From Spirochaetales bacterium (GTDB lineage: Bacteria > Spirochaetota > Spirochaetia > DSM-2461), in contig JAQQAP010000023.1 of NCBI GenBank assembly GCA_028533045.1, forward strand, positions 1 to 64,000: DNA of 64,000 nt, read 5' to 3'. Below, piece by piece: positions 50,440 to 59,969 of this stretch (positions are counted from its first letter, which is position 1; each line of letters begins with the position of its first letter). The translations under genes were made by a program, and so were the position numbers. The notes beneath the pieces are model-generated. The model saw only the letters and a list, made by a program, of their open reading frames with translations, was not told where the DNA came from and made no database searches.

Positions 50440-51875
50440 TAAGTCCCGGCGAAATGGAGGAGGGAATCGACAATTTTTTGGGCATCCTGATCGCGCAGCT
50501 CTTCGTTGCGCAGGGCCCAGGAGTTGTTGTCGTAATGGACGTTGCGGATTTCCACCAGAACTGCCCCCTCTGTGGCGGGGTTGTTATTGAGCACGTGGAC
50601 ATTCTGTTCCTTGTGATTCAGGCCTGCCGGAAAGTAGTCGTCAAAGGATTCTGCAAAAGTGCGAGACCGCTCTTTTTCGGCTTCTGTAGACCCGTAATAG
50701 AGAATCCCGCTCTGCTTAAAACCGCCCGGCGTATTATCGCAGTGAATACTTATGAACAGGGACTTGCGGTTCCCCTCTTCTTCGATGATTTCCCGGGCTG
50801 TGACAAGCCGTTTTTCCAGTCCCGACGAACCGCCCCGGGGCCACTCACTCCACTCTCCGGTTCGGTTAAGTGAGGCGGAATTGTAAACTTCGTTCTTCTC
50901 GTTAACAAAGGTGATGGAGGCATCGGGGGTGTGACGGACATGGTGATTGGGGCTGATGATGGTAAGTCCCGTGTCGGCGCCGTGCTGCTGGAGTAGGGCG
51001 TAAACTCTCAGGGATATGTCGTAGGCGTATTCGTCTTCTATGACGTAGGCCGAATTTCCGTTGCCGTCAACCGTTTCCACCACTGCGCCGGGGTCAAGTC
51101 CGCCGTGGCCCGGATCTATTACTATTGTCCAGCCCTTAAGATCCCGCGAGAGAAGTCCCGCCCGGTCCACTTCCCGGTCCAGTTTATTGAGAACCTCCCG
51201 GGCGAGCCGGTAGTTTTCGGTCGTAGAGGTTTCAGAGAGCTCTCCATAGTCCCGGGAGGGCTGGGTTCTCCGGTCCGGTTCCCAGTTAAACCAGGGGCCC
51301 TGTTCCGGATCTCTATGGGTGTTAACCATGGCTTTGAGTACGTTAACACCCTGGTTAACCTGGGAAAAGAGGGGCAATTTTAACTCCATCCCCGGGATAA
51401 TTTTGTCCGAATCCAGTCTGTTAAGCCGGGATAAAGTCTCTGTTGTTGTACTGTAAGCGGACGCTATGGACCAGAGGGAGTCTCCCTGCTGTACCTCATA
51501 GGTTTTGTCTTCGGGAGTAGAGCCGCCGGGAATAATCAGCTTCTGACCAATTTTGATTTTATCTCCCTCTAGATGGTTTGCTGTTCTTAGTTCAGCTTGA
51601 GAAACGTCAGTCTTCATAGATATAAGGGACAGGGAATCACCCGATTTTACAATCCAGAATTCCGTACCGGCCCCCAGGGGAATAGTCAGTTCATCCCCTT
51701 CCTTAATAACGTTCCCTTCCAGGTCGTTTTCTGCCCGGATATCGTCGACGCTTATACCGTATTCCCGGGCCAGAGAGTAAAGGGTGTCGTATTTTTCCAC
51801 CCGGTGGACTTCTACAGAGAAGAGTGTAATAGGAAAAAGGAGAAATAGTAAAAATGAAATATAGCGTTGAAACAT
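50436..51875 (-). CDS. LysM N-acetylmuramoyl-L-alanine amidase
   Basis: 479 residues with a signal peptide (ISFLLFLLFPITLFS), three LysM modules at about 25-70, 72-115 and 120-165 (YDTLYSLAREYGISVDDI and similar), and an amidase_3 domain from about 245 (IVIDPGHGGLDPGAV) with later HCDN and VEIRN motifs. It cuts the stem peptide from peptidoglycan outside the cytoplasmic membrane. A long linker of about 75 residues separates the two parts. It is divergent from the flavoprotein gene. Confidence 0.92.
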   Translation of the reverse strand: MFQRYISFLLFLLFPITLFSVEVHRVEKYDTLYSLAREYGISVDDIRAENDLEGNVIKEGDELTIPLGAGTEFWIVKSGDSLSLISMKTDVSQAELRTANHLEGDKIKIGQKLIIPGGSTPEDKTYEVQQGDSLWSIASAYSTTTETLSRLNRLDSDKIIPGMELKLPLFSQVNQGVNVLKAMVNTHRDPEQGPWFNWEPDRRTQPSRDYGELSETSTTENYRLAREVLNKLDREVDRAGLLSRDLKGWTIVIDPGHGGLDPGAVVETVDGNGNSAYVIEDEYAYDISLRVYALLQQHGADTGLTIISPNHHVRHTPDASITFVNEKNEVYNSASLNRTGEWSEWPRGGSSGLEKRLVTAREIIEEEGNRKSLFISIHCDNTPGGFKQSGILYYGSTEAEKERSRTFAESFDDYFPAGLNHKEQNVHVLNNNPATEGAVLVEIRNVHYDNNSWALRNEELRDQDAQKIVDSLLHFAGTY

Positions 51876-51948
51876 GGGTCCCCCGGTCGTGCTAATCGAA
51901 TAGTCCTATTTACTTATCGAAAAAAAGAGGGCCATGGTTAAGGGAAAG

Positions 51949-51977
51949 TTGACAAGGGAGCCCGGCTTGATTAAGTT
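51949..51977 (+). promoter_or_regulatory. Candidate promoter of the flavoprotein gene
   Basis: TTGACA (51949-51954) is a perfect -35, followed after 17 bases by the weaker TAAGTT (51972-51977). The transcript would begin only just before the GGAAGGTG ribosome site. Confidence 0.5.
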
Positions 51978-51997
51978 TGATAGTCGGAAGGTGTTAT

Positions 51998-53212
51998 ATG
52001 GACCGGAAAAACAGTTCCCAGAAAAAAGCGGCCCTCATCGGAGCGGGCCCGGCGGGGCTTTTTGCTGCCGATTGCCTCATTAGGGCCGGATTTGAAGTAG
52101 ATATTTATGACCGCCATGAAAGGGCGGGAGGAAAATTTCTTTTGGCCGGGAAGTCGGGATTGAATATTACCAATGATGAAAATCCAACAGTTATGGCAGA
52201 ACGTTATGGGGTGAATGAGCTTCTCTTTCGCTCCCTTCTGGAAGGTTTTTCTTCTGATGACCTTCGGGACTGGCTAAAGGCTATGGATGTTGAGACATTC
52301 CGGGGAAACGGTGGTAAAATTTTCCCCAAAGACATTAGTCCCGGGGAGATTCTCCTGCTCTGGCTGGACCGTTTGGAAAAAAGCGGCTCCTTTCACTATC
52401 ATGGCCGCTGTGAGTGGATAGGCTGGAAGGGGGGTAAGCCTCTTCTATCGCAGGAGGGGAAAGATGTTTCTTTGAACCGAATTCCGCTCCTCTTTGCCTT
52501 GGGGGGAGGCAGCTGGACCGGCAGCAAGTCCTGGCCTGACTTTTTTGAAGCTCAGGAGATAGGTTTGACCCCTTTTAAACCGATGAACTGCTCCTTTCGT
52601 GTTGACTGGTCCGACCGCTTTAACCGGGACCATTGGGATCGCCCGGTGAAAAATGTGGCCTTGAAGCGAGGGGACGTGACAAGACGAGGAGATCTTCTTC
52701 TGACTAAAGAGGGAATAGAAGGAGGGCCGGTTTACTGGTTTTCCCTGCCTTTGAGAGAGGCCCTGGAGGAAGAGGGGGAAGCTGTTCTTTATGCTGACTT
52801 AATGCCCGATTTATCCCGGGAGGATTTGGAACTCTTGTTAACTAAAAAATCCCGGAAAAAAAGTCTCTCCTCCTATTTAAAGGGTACAATGAAACTGCCA
52901 CCGGAAAAATTGTCTCTTCTTATGGAATTCACTACCCCGGAGGAAAGAGTGAGCCCCGCCCTTCTGGCCGGGAAAATCAAACTACTTCCTCTCAGGTTAA
53001 CCGGTACGGGAAGTCTGGAGCGGGCCATTTCCACTTCCGGAGGAATTAGCATGGACTCCCTCGATGAGTTTCTCATGATAAAGAGTCTTCCCGGATACTT
53101 TGTTGCCGGGGAAATGGCCGACTGGGAAGCTCCCACCGGAGGCTACCTCCTGCAGGGCTGTTTTGCCACGGCCTACCGGGCGGCGGAAGGAATGAAGAGG
53201 TTTTGCCTGTGA
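51998..53212 (+). CDS. HI0933-family flavoprotein (BaiN-like)
   Basis: 404 residues with an N-terminal FAD-binding GAGPAGLFAADCL motif, GGKFLLAGKSGLNITN near residue 45, and the closing WEAPTGGYLLQGCFATA of HI0933-type oxidoreductases. Substrate is unknown for most of the family. The start at 51998 (MDRKNSS) is set by GGAAGGTG. Its stop overlaps the next gene (GTGA). Confidence 0.88.
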   Translation: MDRKNSSQKKAALIGAGPAGLFAADCLIRAGFEVDIYDRHERAGGKFLLAGKSGLNITNDENPTVMAERYGVNELLFRSLLEGFSSDDLRDWLKAMDVETFRGNGGKIFPKDISPGEILLLWLDRLEKSGSFHYHGRCEWIGWKGGKPLLSQEGKDVSLNRIPLLFALGGGSWTGSKSWPDFFEAQEIGLTPFKPMNCSFRVDWSDRFNRDHWDRPVKNVALKRGDVTRRGDLLLTKEGIEGGPVYWFSLPLREALEEEGEAVLYADLMPDLSREDLELLLTKKSRKKSLSSYLKGTMKLPPEKLSLLMEFTTPEERVSPALLAGKIKLLPLRLTGTGSLERAISTSGGISMDSLDEFLMIKSLPGYFVAGEMADWEAPTGGYLLQGCFATAYRAAEGMKRFCL

Positions 53213-54642
53213 AAAGGGCCTTTATTATTTGCTTTTTACTCTTTCCCTTTCTCCTTTTCGCCGATGAAGTGAGGGTGGAAGCGCTGGAATTTTGGCAGAA
53301 TGCCTCTGAATGGCCCGATGAATTAAGGGTAGACCAACTCGTCCAATCCTCTCTTGTGGCTTCGGGGATAGAGGAAGATTTACTGCCCTCCTATTCGGAA
53401 CGGCTTAATTCGATCCTCGAAGAATACCGCCGGGATTTTCTGCCTTTACAAAGCGGGTTGAACGAGCGGGAACTGGGCGAGGCTATCCTTCACTGGATGC
53501 ATGAGACCCTCCTCACCGGCCGTTATATTACCGATCAGACCCGGATAGATGTCCTTCTGGACCGGGGCGACTACAACTGTGTTTCTTCCGCTGTCATTTA
53601 TCTTATACTGACCCGCGCCGCCGGCCTTGAAACGGCCGGAGAAGAAACCACGGACCACGCTTTTTGTACTTTAGCCCTTCCCGGTGAGTCGGTGGATATA
53701 GAAACCACCACTCTTTTAGGGTTTGATCCGGGCACGAAAAAAGAATTCTCCCAATCCTTTTCGGGGCAGACCGGCTTTGCCTACGTTGAACCCGGCGATT
53801 ATAGGCGCAGGAAACCGGCCTCCGACAAAAAGATGATTAGCCTGATCCTTCAAAACCGCATTGCCCTCTATCAGCGCCGGGGGCAGTACGGCGAAGCGGT
53901 GGGCCCGGCTGTGGACCGATGGTTTTTCCTCCCCAACGAAACAAACCGGAACGATATGAACGACGCCTTTCGCAATAGGGTATCCCTTCTGAACGGCCGG
54001 GGACGTTATACGGAAGCGATTGATTTTCTTCTTCCCCTGTCGGAAGAGCTGGGACTGATTGAAGAGAATCGGGACTTGATTGGCGTCCTGGTCCTTAATC
54101 AGCTTATTTCCCTCCTGAATCAGAACCTGACCGATGAGGGCGAAGCTTACCTGGCTGAGTGGGGCAGCTGGTTGAGTCCCGATCAGATTAAAGAACAAAA
54201 AAAAGTGATTAATGAAAGACGGGCTCAAACTGCCGTGGACCGGGAGAGCTACCCCGAGGCCCTGGCTACCATTCGAACTATGAAGGGGGAGGGCACTCTT
54301 TCCGTGGCCCGCTCGGACGAGCTGATTACCTGGCTCCATCAGAATAGGGCTATTGAGATTCTTAATGGCGGCGGGGCGAATAGAGAAGAGAGCCACCTTG
54401 AGGTGATCGATTTTTTTGACTCCCTCCCCGCAGAGGAACGGGATCTACGGGGAATTACCGATCATCGTGCCCGCTATCTGAACAATTGGGCCGTCCTAAT
54501 TCACAATCGCTTTGCCGATCTTGTAAACGGTCAAAAATATGACGAAGCGGAAGCCCTGCTGAATGAGGCTTTGGAGCGGGGCGGAACTATTAAAATGCTG
54601 CTGGACGACAGGGCTTTACTCCAAAGAATCCGTTCCCGGTAA
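53209..54642 (+). CDS. Exported transglutaminase-like protein
   Basis: 477 residues with a signal peptide (FIICFLLFPFLLFADE). Residues 95-180 resemble the transglutaminase-like fold: cysteine in GDYNCVSSAVIY, histidine in DHAFCTL and aspartate in SVDIETT would be the catalytic triad. The rest is helical and TPR-like (LQNRIALYQRRGQYGEAVG, NGRGRYTEAIDFLL). The GTG at 53209 has AGAGG at a proper distance. Role unknown, perhaps a periplasmic protease or crosslinker. Confidence 0.75.
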   Translation: MKRAFIICFLLFPFLLFADEVRVEALEFWQNASEWPDELRVDQLVQSSLVASGIEEDLLPSYSERLNSILEEYRRDFLPLQSGLNERELGEAILHWMHETLLTGRYITDQTRIDVLLDRGDYNCVSSAVIYLILTRAAGLETAGEETTDHAFCTLALPGESVDIETTTLLGFDPGTKKEFSQSFSGQTGFAYVEPGDYRRRKPASDKKMISLILQNRIALYQRRGQYGEAVGPAVDRWFFLPNETNRNDMNDAFRNRVSLLNGRGRYTEAIDFLLPLSEELGLIEENRDLIGVLVLNQLISLLNQNLTDEGEAYLAEWGSWLSPDQIKEQKKVINERRAQTAVDRESYPEALATIRTMKGEGTLSVARSDELITWLHQNRAIEILNGGGANREESHLEVIDFFDSLPAEERDLRGITDHRARYLNNWAVLIHNRFADLVNGQKYDEAEALLNEALERGGTIKMLLDDRALLQRIRSR

Positions 54643-54748
54643 AGAATTTAAGTGTTTTTTGTATTTTCTATGTTTTTTTTAACTCTTCGTGCTATAGTTC
54701 AGGGAACAAAAACAATTCAAATATAAAAGTGAAAATCAGGAGAGACAG

Positions 54749-55306
54749 TTGCCATTCACCTTTCATAAAGTTGATTCAATTGAAGGTCCGGTCATCGTAG
54801 AACCGGCCGTATTTGCCGATAGTCGGGGGTATTTCCTCGAATCCTTCCGCAAGGACCAGTTCGCTCAGAACGGTATTGCCGAAGATTTCTTGCAGGACAA
54901 TCACTCCCTTTCCTCCAAAGGAACCCTGAGAGGCCTTCATTTTCAAACCGACCCTGCCGCCCAGGGAAAGCTGGTTTCGGTTATTACAGGAGCCGTTTGG
55001 GATGTGGCAGTGGATCTTAGAAAAGGTTCTCCTACCTTTGGGAAATGGTTTGGCGTGGAACTGAGCGGGGAAAATCACAGGATGTTTTATATTCCCCCCG
55101 GATTTGCCCACGGCTTTCTGACTTTGGAAGACAATACCCATTTTGTTTATAAATGTACCGCCTACTACTCTCCCGAACATGACGGGGGGATTCGCTGGAA
55201 CGATCCCGATTTGGCTATTGACTGGCCCGGTAATGTGGAACCCCTTGTTTCCGATAAGGACGGGACACTTCCTTTTCTGGCCGATTGGCAGAAGGAGCAG
55301 GGCTGA
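54749..55306 (+). CDS. rfbC: dTDP-4-dehydrorhamnose 3,5-epimerase
   Basis: 185 residues with the RmlC pattern: SRGYFLESFRKDQF, QDNHSLSSKGTLRGLHFQ (base histidine), DVRKGSPTFG-like VDLRKGSPTFGKW, and PPGFAHGFLTL. A TTG start follows CAGGAGAG. It is the third enzyme of dTDP-rhamnose synthesis and opens the rfbC-rfbD-rfbB run. Confidence 0.92.
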   Translation: MPFTFHKVDSIEGPVIVEPAVFADSRGYFLESFRKDQFAQNGIAEDFLQDNHSLSSKGTLRGLHFQTDPAAQGKLVSVITGAVWDVAVDLRKGSPTFGKWFGVELSGENHRMFYIPPGFAHGFLTLEDNTHFVYKCTAYYSPEHDGGIRWNDPDLAIDWPGNVEPLVSDKDGTLPFLADWQKEQG

Positions 55307-56172
55307 TGATCTGGCTTATGGGCGCCAAGGGCATGTTGGGGCAGGAGATTGCCGGTAAATTTGAAGAGAAGGGATTGGCCTTTACCGCCACCGACCGGGA
55401 AACGGATATAACCAATCTTCAGATTCTCCGTGATTTTACTACTGGCAAGGGTATTAGCTGGATTGTGAACTGTTCCGCCTACACAGCTGTGGATAAGGCG
55501 GAGGAAGAGAAGGACCTTGCCTACCTTATTAATGAGACCGGAGTCAAAAACATCGGAATAGTAGCGGCGGAGCTGAATGTTCCCGTTATCCACGTTTCCA
55601 CCGATTATGTTTTCCCCGGGACAAAGGACGAGGCTTTGACCGAAGAGGAGCCTACCGGTCCCGAATCGGTCTATGGAGAAAGCAAACTGGCAGGAGAAAA
55701 GGCTCTTCTTAAGGAGAATCCCTGCAGTTTTATTATCCGTACGGCCTGGCTTTACGGTAAAATGGGGAATAACTTTGTTTACACCATGCTTCGTTTGATG
55801 AAGGATCGGGACAGTCTTAAGATTGTGGACGACCAAATCGGTTCACCCACCTGGACCGGCGATCTGGCCGACTTAATGGTTAAGGTCATTGTATCCGATT
55901 CAAAAAACTATGGAATTTATCACTTCTCCGGTGAAGGGCAGACCAGCTGGTACGGTTTTGCCAAAGAAATTTACCGTCAGGGACAGGAGCGGGGCCTATT
56001 AACAAAAGAGTGCAGCCTGAATCCCTGTACCAGCGATGAGTATCCCACTCCCGCAAAAAGGCCTGCCTTCTCCCTTCTTTCCAAGAAGAAGGTGAAAGAT
56101 ACATTTGGAATGACCGTTCCCTCCTGGGAAGAGAGTTTAGATAGTTTTTTGGAAAAAGGAATAGCAGAATGA
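55306..56172 (+). CDS. rfbD: dTDP-4-dehydrorhamnose reductase
   Basis: 288 residues from ATG 55306 (AAGGAG upstream): GAKGMLGQEI near the N terminus, STDYVFPG near residue 100, and the YGESKLAGE catalytic Tyr/Lys motif. It makes dTDP-L-rhamnose with NAD(P)H. The start touches the last base of rfbC. Confidence 0.92.
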   Translation: MIWLMGAKGMLGQEIAGKFEEKGLAFTATDRETDITNLQILRDFTTGKGISWIVNCSAYTAVDKAEEEKDLAYLINETGVKNIGIVAAELNVPVIHVSTDYVFPGTKDEALTEEEPTGPESVYGESKLAGEKALLKENPCSFIIRTAWLYGKMGNNFVYTMLRLMKDRDSLKIVDDQIGSPTWTGDLADLMVKVIVSDSKNYGIYHFSGEGQTSWYGFAKEIYRQGQERGLLTKECSLNPCTSDEYPTPAKRPAFSLLSKKKVKDTFGMTVPSWEESLDSFLEKGIAE

Positions 56173-57239
56173 GAAAACTGACAAATATTATGGTAACCGG
56201 CGGGGCCGGATTCATCGGGGCCAATTTTATTAACTGGCTCTTTAAGGGGACCGATTTTTCCGGTCGAATTATTAACTTTGACAAGCTGACCTATGCGGGT
56301 AACCCGGAAAGCCTCAAGGCCGTGGACGAAACCCATGGGGGAGAGCGTTACTTTCTCGTACAGGGTGATATTTGTGACCGGGCCAAGGTAGAGGAAACTC
56401 TCAAAGCCTACGACATCGATACGATTATCCATTTTGCTGCCGAAAGCCATGTGGATCGTTCTATCGAAGGTCCGGAAGTGTTTGTTCAGACCAATGTGAT
56501 GGGAACCTTTACCCTCCTTGATGCCGCCCGACATTACTGGGGCGACAGGGAAGGCGTTCTTTTTCACCATGTTAGTACCGATGAAGTGTACGGTTCTTTG
56601 GGAGAAACGGGATTTTTCTATGAAACCACTCCCTACGATCCCCGAAGTGCTTACTCCGCTTCAAAAGCCTCTTCCGATCACCTGGTGCGCTCCTACTACC
56701 ATACCTACGGTCTTCCCATTACTCTTAGTAACTGTTCTAATAACTACGGGCCTCTCCAGTTTCCGGAAAAACTGATTCCCGTTATCATCGAGAATATTCT
56801 GAATGAAAGAAACCTACCCGTATACGGTGATGGTAAGAATATTCGTGACTGGCTTTTTGTAGAAGACCATAACAGTGCCGTATGGGAAATTGTTAACCGG
56901 GGTAAAACGGGTGAGTCCTACAACATCGGGGGAGAAAACGAGTGGGAGAATATTCAGCTCGTTCATAAACTCTGTGAACTGATGGCGGAAAAGCAGGGTA
57001 AGGATAAGGATTACTTCAAAAAACTTATTACCTTTGTGAAAGACCGTCCCGGACACGACCGGCGCTACGCCATTAACTGTGACAAACTCAAGAATGAACT
57101 GGGTTGGAAGCAGAGTCTGGACTTTGCGGAAGGATTGAACAAGACCGTCGATTGGTATCTGGAAAACCGCGAGTGGGTAGAACGGGTGCAAAGCGGGGAA
57201 TACCGCAAGTGGATGGAGATTAACTACTCCGAACGTTAA
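56169..57239 (+). CDS. rfbB: dTDP-glucose 4,6-dehydratase
   Basis: 356 residues with the Rossmann motif VTGGAGFIGANFINW, HFAAESHVDRSI, STDEVYGSLG and the YSASKASSD active-site motif. It produces dTDP-4-keto-6-deoxyglucose, the step before rfbC. ATGA overlap with rfbD shows tight coupling. The gene ends five bases before a converging gene. Confidence 0.95.
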   Translation: MRKLTNIMVTGGAGFIGANFINWLFKGTDFSGRIINFDKLTYAGNPESLKAVDETHGGERYFLVQGDICDRAKVEETLKAYDIDTIIHFAAESHVDRSIEGPEVFVQTNVMGTFTLLDAARHYWGDREGVLFHHVSTDEVYGSLGETGFFYETTPYDPRSAYSASKASSDHLVRSYYHTYGLPITLSNCSNNYGPLQFPEKLIPVIIENILNERNLPVYGDGKNIRDWLFVEDHNSAVWEIVNRGKTGESYNIGGENEWENIQLVHKLCELMAEKQGKDKDYFKKLITFVKDRPGHDRRYAINCDKLKNELGWKQSLDFAEGLNKTVDWYLENREWVERVQSGEYRKWMEINYSER

Positions 57240-57244
57240 AAGAT

Positions 57245-58546
57245 TCAGGGCAGGGGGGTCCACTCTCCTGTCCTAAGATCAATTTCTATACTGCGGTCAT
57301 CGGGAGGCAGGTCGGTCATTCTCCCCTCGTAGTATTTTTTTCCTGCCCTAAGGGCTAATTTACCCCAAAGAGAGAGCCCTTTTGGCTTTTCCGGCTGATC
57401 TGCGCGGTTTTCATTCCCCCCGTAATGGTTCAATAGGACATTACTTACATAGTCCGAAATAGCTTCCCTGTCTTTTTTATTTACTTTATAACGAGCGAGA
57501 AAGGTGTTGGAGAAGCGGTAAATACTTTCATAGCTTAAGCGGCGGCCTTCTCCCTCTAGTATATTGTCTTCAAGGGACTTACCCGTAATTGTTATTGTTG
57601 AACCACCAGCTTCCAGAAGGCGATAGGCAAAGGGCCAGGATATAAGAGCTCCCGTTTCCACATCAAAGATAGTTTCATCATAAGATTGATGGGAAACAAT
57701 ATCCTGAGCGTGGTAATGACCGGTAAAAACAAGATTGACACCATAGGCCTGGAGCAGTTCTCGTAATTCTTCCCTGTTTTTTAAGGCCATTTCCTTCTCT
57801 TTTCCCTGGCCGGGAAAATGGTCCAGCAAAGGGTGGTGCATATAGAGGATAAGGGCATCCCCTCTTGCTGCAGCCTGATGTAATTCGGTCTTGAGCCAGA
57901 CCATTGTTTCATCCCGAATATAACCATATCCCTCTCCGTAGACGCAGCTATCAAGGCCAAGGATAGTGAGTCCTTCAACCGGTCGGGCTGTATAGCTCAA
58001 AGAGTAGAGGTCTCGGTTTAAGGCTTGATTGTATCCGAAATCTTCGTAAAGGGTTAGGAACTCCCCCGCGCTAAGTGATTCGGTTGGGTAGGCGCGGTCG
58101 CCTAAAAATGATCGGGCGTAGGGATGGTCTATATCATGGTTCCCGGGAATGACAAATACTTCTGTCCCCTCTTCTTCCAAAAGTTTAAAATATCGGGCTA
58201 AATCTATATGGCTCTGCCTTTCTCCGTCGTTGGTAAGGTCTCCCGGTACAATAATGAAGTCCGGTGCTTCCGAGGCGGCTTTCTCGGCAAATCCCGCAAG
58301 AATTTCGGCCCCCTGTCCCGTAAGGTTTCCTTTTTTCCACAGAAGGTGATTGTTGAAGGCTTTTCCCTCGTTAAAGAGATCGCCCGATAAATAGTGTGGG
58401 TCGGTCATGACAAGAAAGCGGCAATCGGGAAAGGTCTTGCTTGTTTTTTCCAGGATGGTATATTCCTGCTTTGAGGCACAGGAAAAAAAAAGAATTAAAC
58501 AAATGAAAGGAACAACGCCTTTTAACCGAATACTCATAGTCGGCAT
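57245..58546 (-). CDS. Metallophosphoesterase lipoprotein
   Basis: 433 residues with a lipoprotein signal (FICLILFFSCASK). Calcineurin-like phosphoesterase motifs are MTDPHYLSGDL, GDLTNDGE, GNHDID and GHYHAQD. It would act at the cell surface or in the periplasm on an unknown phosphate ester. A second ATG nine bases downstream is an equally good start; no strong ribosome site decides. Confidence 0.88.
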   Translation of the reverse strand: MPTMSIRLKGVVPFICLILFFSCASKQEYTILEKTSKTFPDCRFLVMTDPHYLSGDLFNEGKAFNNHLLWKKGNLTGQGAEILAGFAEKAASEAPDFIIVPGDLTNDGERQSHIDLARYFKLLEEEGTEVFVIPGNHDIDHPYARSFLGDRAYPTESLSAGEFLTLYEDFGYNQALNRDLYSLSYTARPVEGLTILGLDSCVYGEGYGYIRDETMVWLKTELHQAAARGDALILYMHHPLLDHFPGQGKEKEMALKNREELRELLQAYGVNLVFTGHYHAQDIVSHQSYDETIFDVETGALISWPFAYRLLEAGGSTITITGKSLEDNILEGEGRRLSYESIYRFSNTFLARYKVNKKDREAISDYVSNVLLNHYGGNENRADQPEKPKGLSLWGKLALRAGKKYYEGRMTDLPPDDRSIEIDLRTGEWTPLP

Positions 58547-58593
58547 GTTATCATAAAAAAAAGAGAAAAAAATTAAAAAATTGTAATCTTAGG

Positions 58594-58622
58594 CTGTTTT
58601 TTTTTGCAAGTTGCGCTATATT
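58594..58622 (+). promoter_or_regulatory. Candidate promoter of the GGDEF-like/rfbA/wzz unit
   Basis: CTGTTT (58594-58599) and TATATT (58617-58622) are 17 bases apart inside a T-rich tract. A similar T tract followed by GCTATAGT lies upstream of rfbC (54673-54698). Confidence 0.4.
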
Positions 58623-58662
58623 TGTGGAATTAGTGAAGAATATAAGGGAGAGTGTTGTTTAA

Positions 58663-59103
58663 ATGAAGATCACAAAGGGGACAAACTACGATAAGGAAAG
58701 TTGGAAGCCGCTCAGTATCTTTTGTGCCAATCAGAAAGAGAAGGATGACATCTATTCAAGCAACAGCTTTTCCCGCGTAATCAATTATGAGAGACAGAGA
58801 GCAAAGAGGAATGAATCAACCTTTGCCCTTGTATCCTGTTCATTTGGTGAAAACGATGAAAACAGGAGCGGTCTTAAGCGATATCTTGACTGTGTAAAGA
58901 AGACAGTGCGATCGGTAGATCATATCGGTTGGAGAGGGGACGGTCATGTAGGCATCCTTCTTCCCTGTACTACCCGTGACGGGGCGGAACAGTTTCTTAA
59001 TAAAATCAACTCTTTTTCCGGCGTGGCTCGTCAGCCCGTTTCTTACCGGATTGAAACATATAACGGAGAGCGAGAAATCGCCCGTACAGCACAGGAACTC
59101 TAA
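58663..59103 (+). CDS. Degenerate GGDEF-like protein
   Basis: 146 residues with the fold signature of a diguanylate cyclase half: [47 protein letters not shown]. The catalytic GGDEF is replaced by RGDGH, so cyclase activity is unlikely. Overlap of its TAA with the ATG of rfbA (TAATG) ties it to polysaccharide synthesis, where it may act as a nucleotide-sensing or protein-binding regulator. Confidence 0.72.
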   Translation: MKITKGTNYDKESWKPLSIFCANQKEKDDIYSSNSFSRVINYERQRAKRNESTFALVSCSFGENDENRSGLKRYLDCVKKTVRSVDHIGWRGDGHVGILLPCTTRDGAEQFLNKINSFSGVARQPVSYRIETYNGEREIARTAQEL

Positions 59104-59969
59104 TGAAAGGTATTATTTTGGCGGGAGGCAGCGGTACGCGGCTGTATCCTTCTACTATGGTCGTATGTAAGCAGCTTTTGCCTGTTTACGATAAACCCAT
59201 GATCTACTATCCCCTGTCCACTTTAATGTTGGCGGGAATAAAGGATATTCTCATTATTTCCACTCCCGTAGACCTTCATCGCTTTGAAGAGTTGCTGGGA
59301 GATGGTTCTGACTTGGGACTGTCCTTGACTTATCAGGTACAGGACGCGCCCAATGGATTGGCGGAAGCCTTTATTTTGGGGAAAGATTTTATCGGTGATG
59401 ATTCGGTTTGTCTTGTCCTGGGCGATAATATTTTCTACGGCCACGGCCTTCCGGAAATGCTTAGCGATGCGGCTTCCCAAGAGAAAGGGGCTCGTGTTTT
59501 CGGATACTATGTAGCCGATCCGGAACGTTACGGTGTTGTAGAGTTTGATGAGAATAACCGTGTTCTGTCCCTTGAGGAAAAACCGGAAGACCCCAAATCC
59601 AATTACGCTGTAGTAGGCCTCTATTTCTATGATAATCGTGTAGTGGAAATGGCTGAGAACCTCGCACCTTCCGCCCGGGGAGAATTGGAGATTACCGATC
59701 TGAATAAAATCTACCTTGAGCAGGGGGATCTCACGGTGACTCTTATGGGCCGTGGTTTCGCCTGGCTCGATACGGGAACTCACGACTCCCTGGCCGATGC
59801 GACCCAGTATGTTAAGGCTATAGAAGACAGACAGAATCTGAAAATATCCTGTATTGAAGAGATCGCCTACAGAAAGGGCTTTATTGATAAAGCCGGTCTG
59901 TTAAAGGCGGCGGAGAAATATAAGAAATCCACCTACGGAGCCTATTTGCGCAAAGTGGTGGAAGAATAG
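59103..59969 (+). CDS. rfbA: Glucose-1-phosphate thymidylyltransferase
   Basis: 288 residues with [26 protein letters not shown] N terminus, [23 protein letters not shown] and [12 protein letters not shown]. It makes dTDP-glucose, the first step of dTDP-rhamnose synthesis, completing the set with rfbB, rfbC and rfbD nearby. Coupled to both neighbours. Confidence 0.95.
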   Translation: MKGIILAGGSGTRLYPSTMVVCKQLLPVYDKPMIYYPLSTLMLAGIKDILIISTPVDLHRFEELLGDGSDLGLSLTYQVQDAPNGLAEAFILGKDFIGDDSVCLVLGDNIFYGHGLPEMLSDAASQEKGARVFGYYVADPERYGVVEFDENNRVLSLEEKPEDPKSNYAVVGLYFYDNRVVEMAENLAPSARGELEITDLNKIYLEQGDLTVTLMGRGFAWLDTGTHDSLADATQYVKAIEDRQNLKISCIEEIAYRKGFIDKAGLLKAAEKYKKSTYGAYLRKVVEE

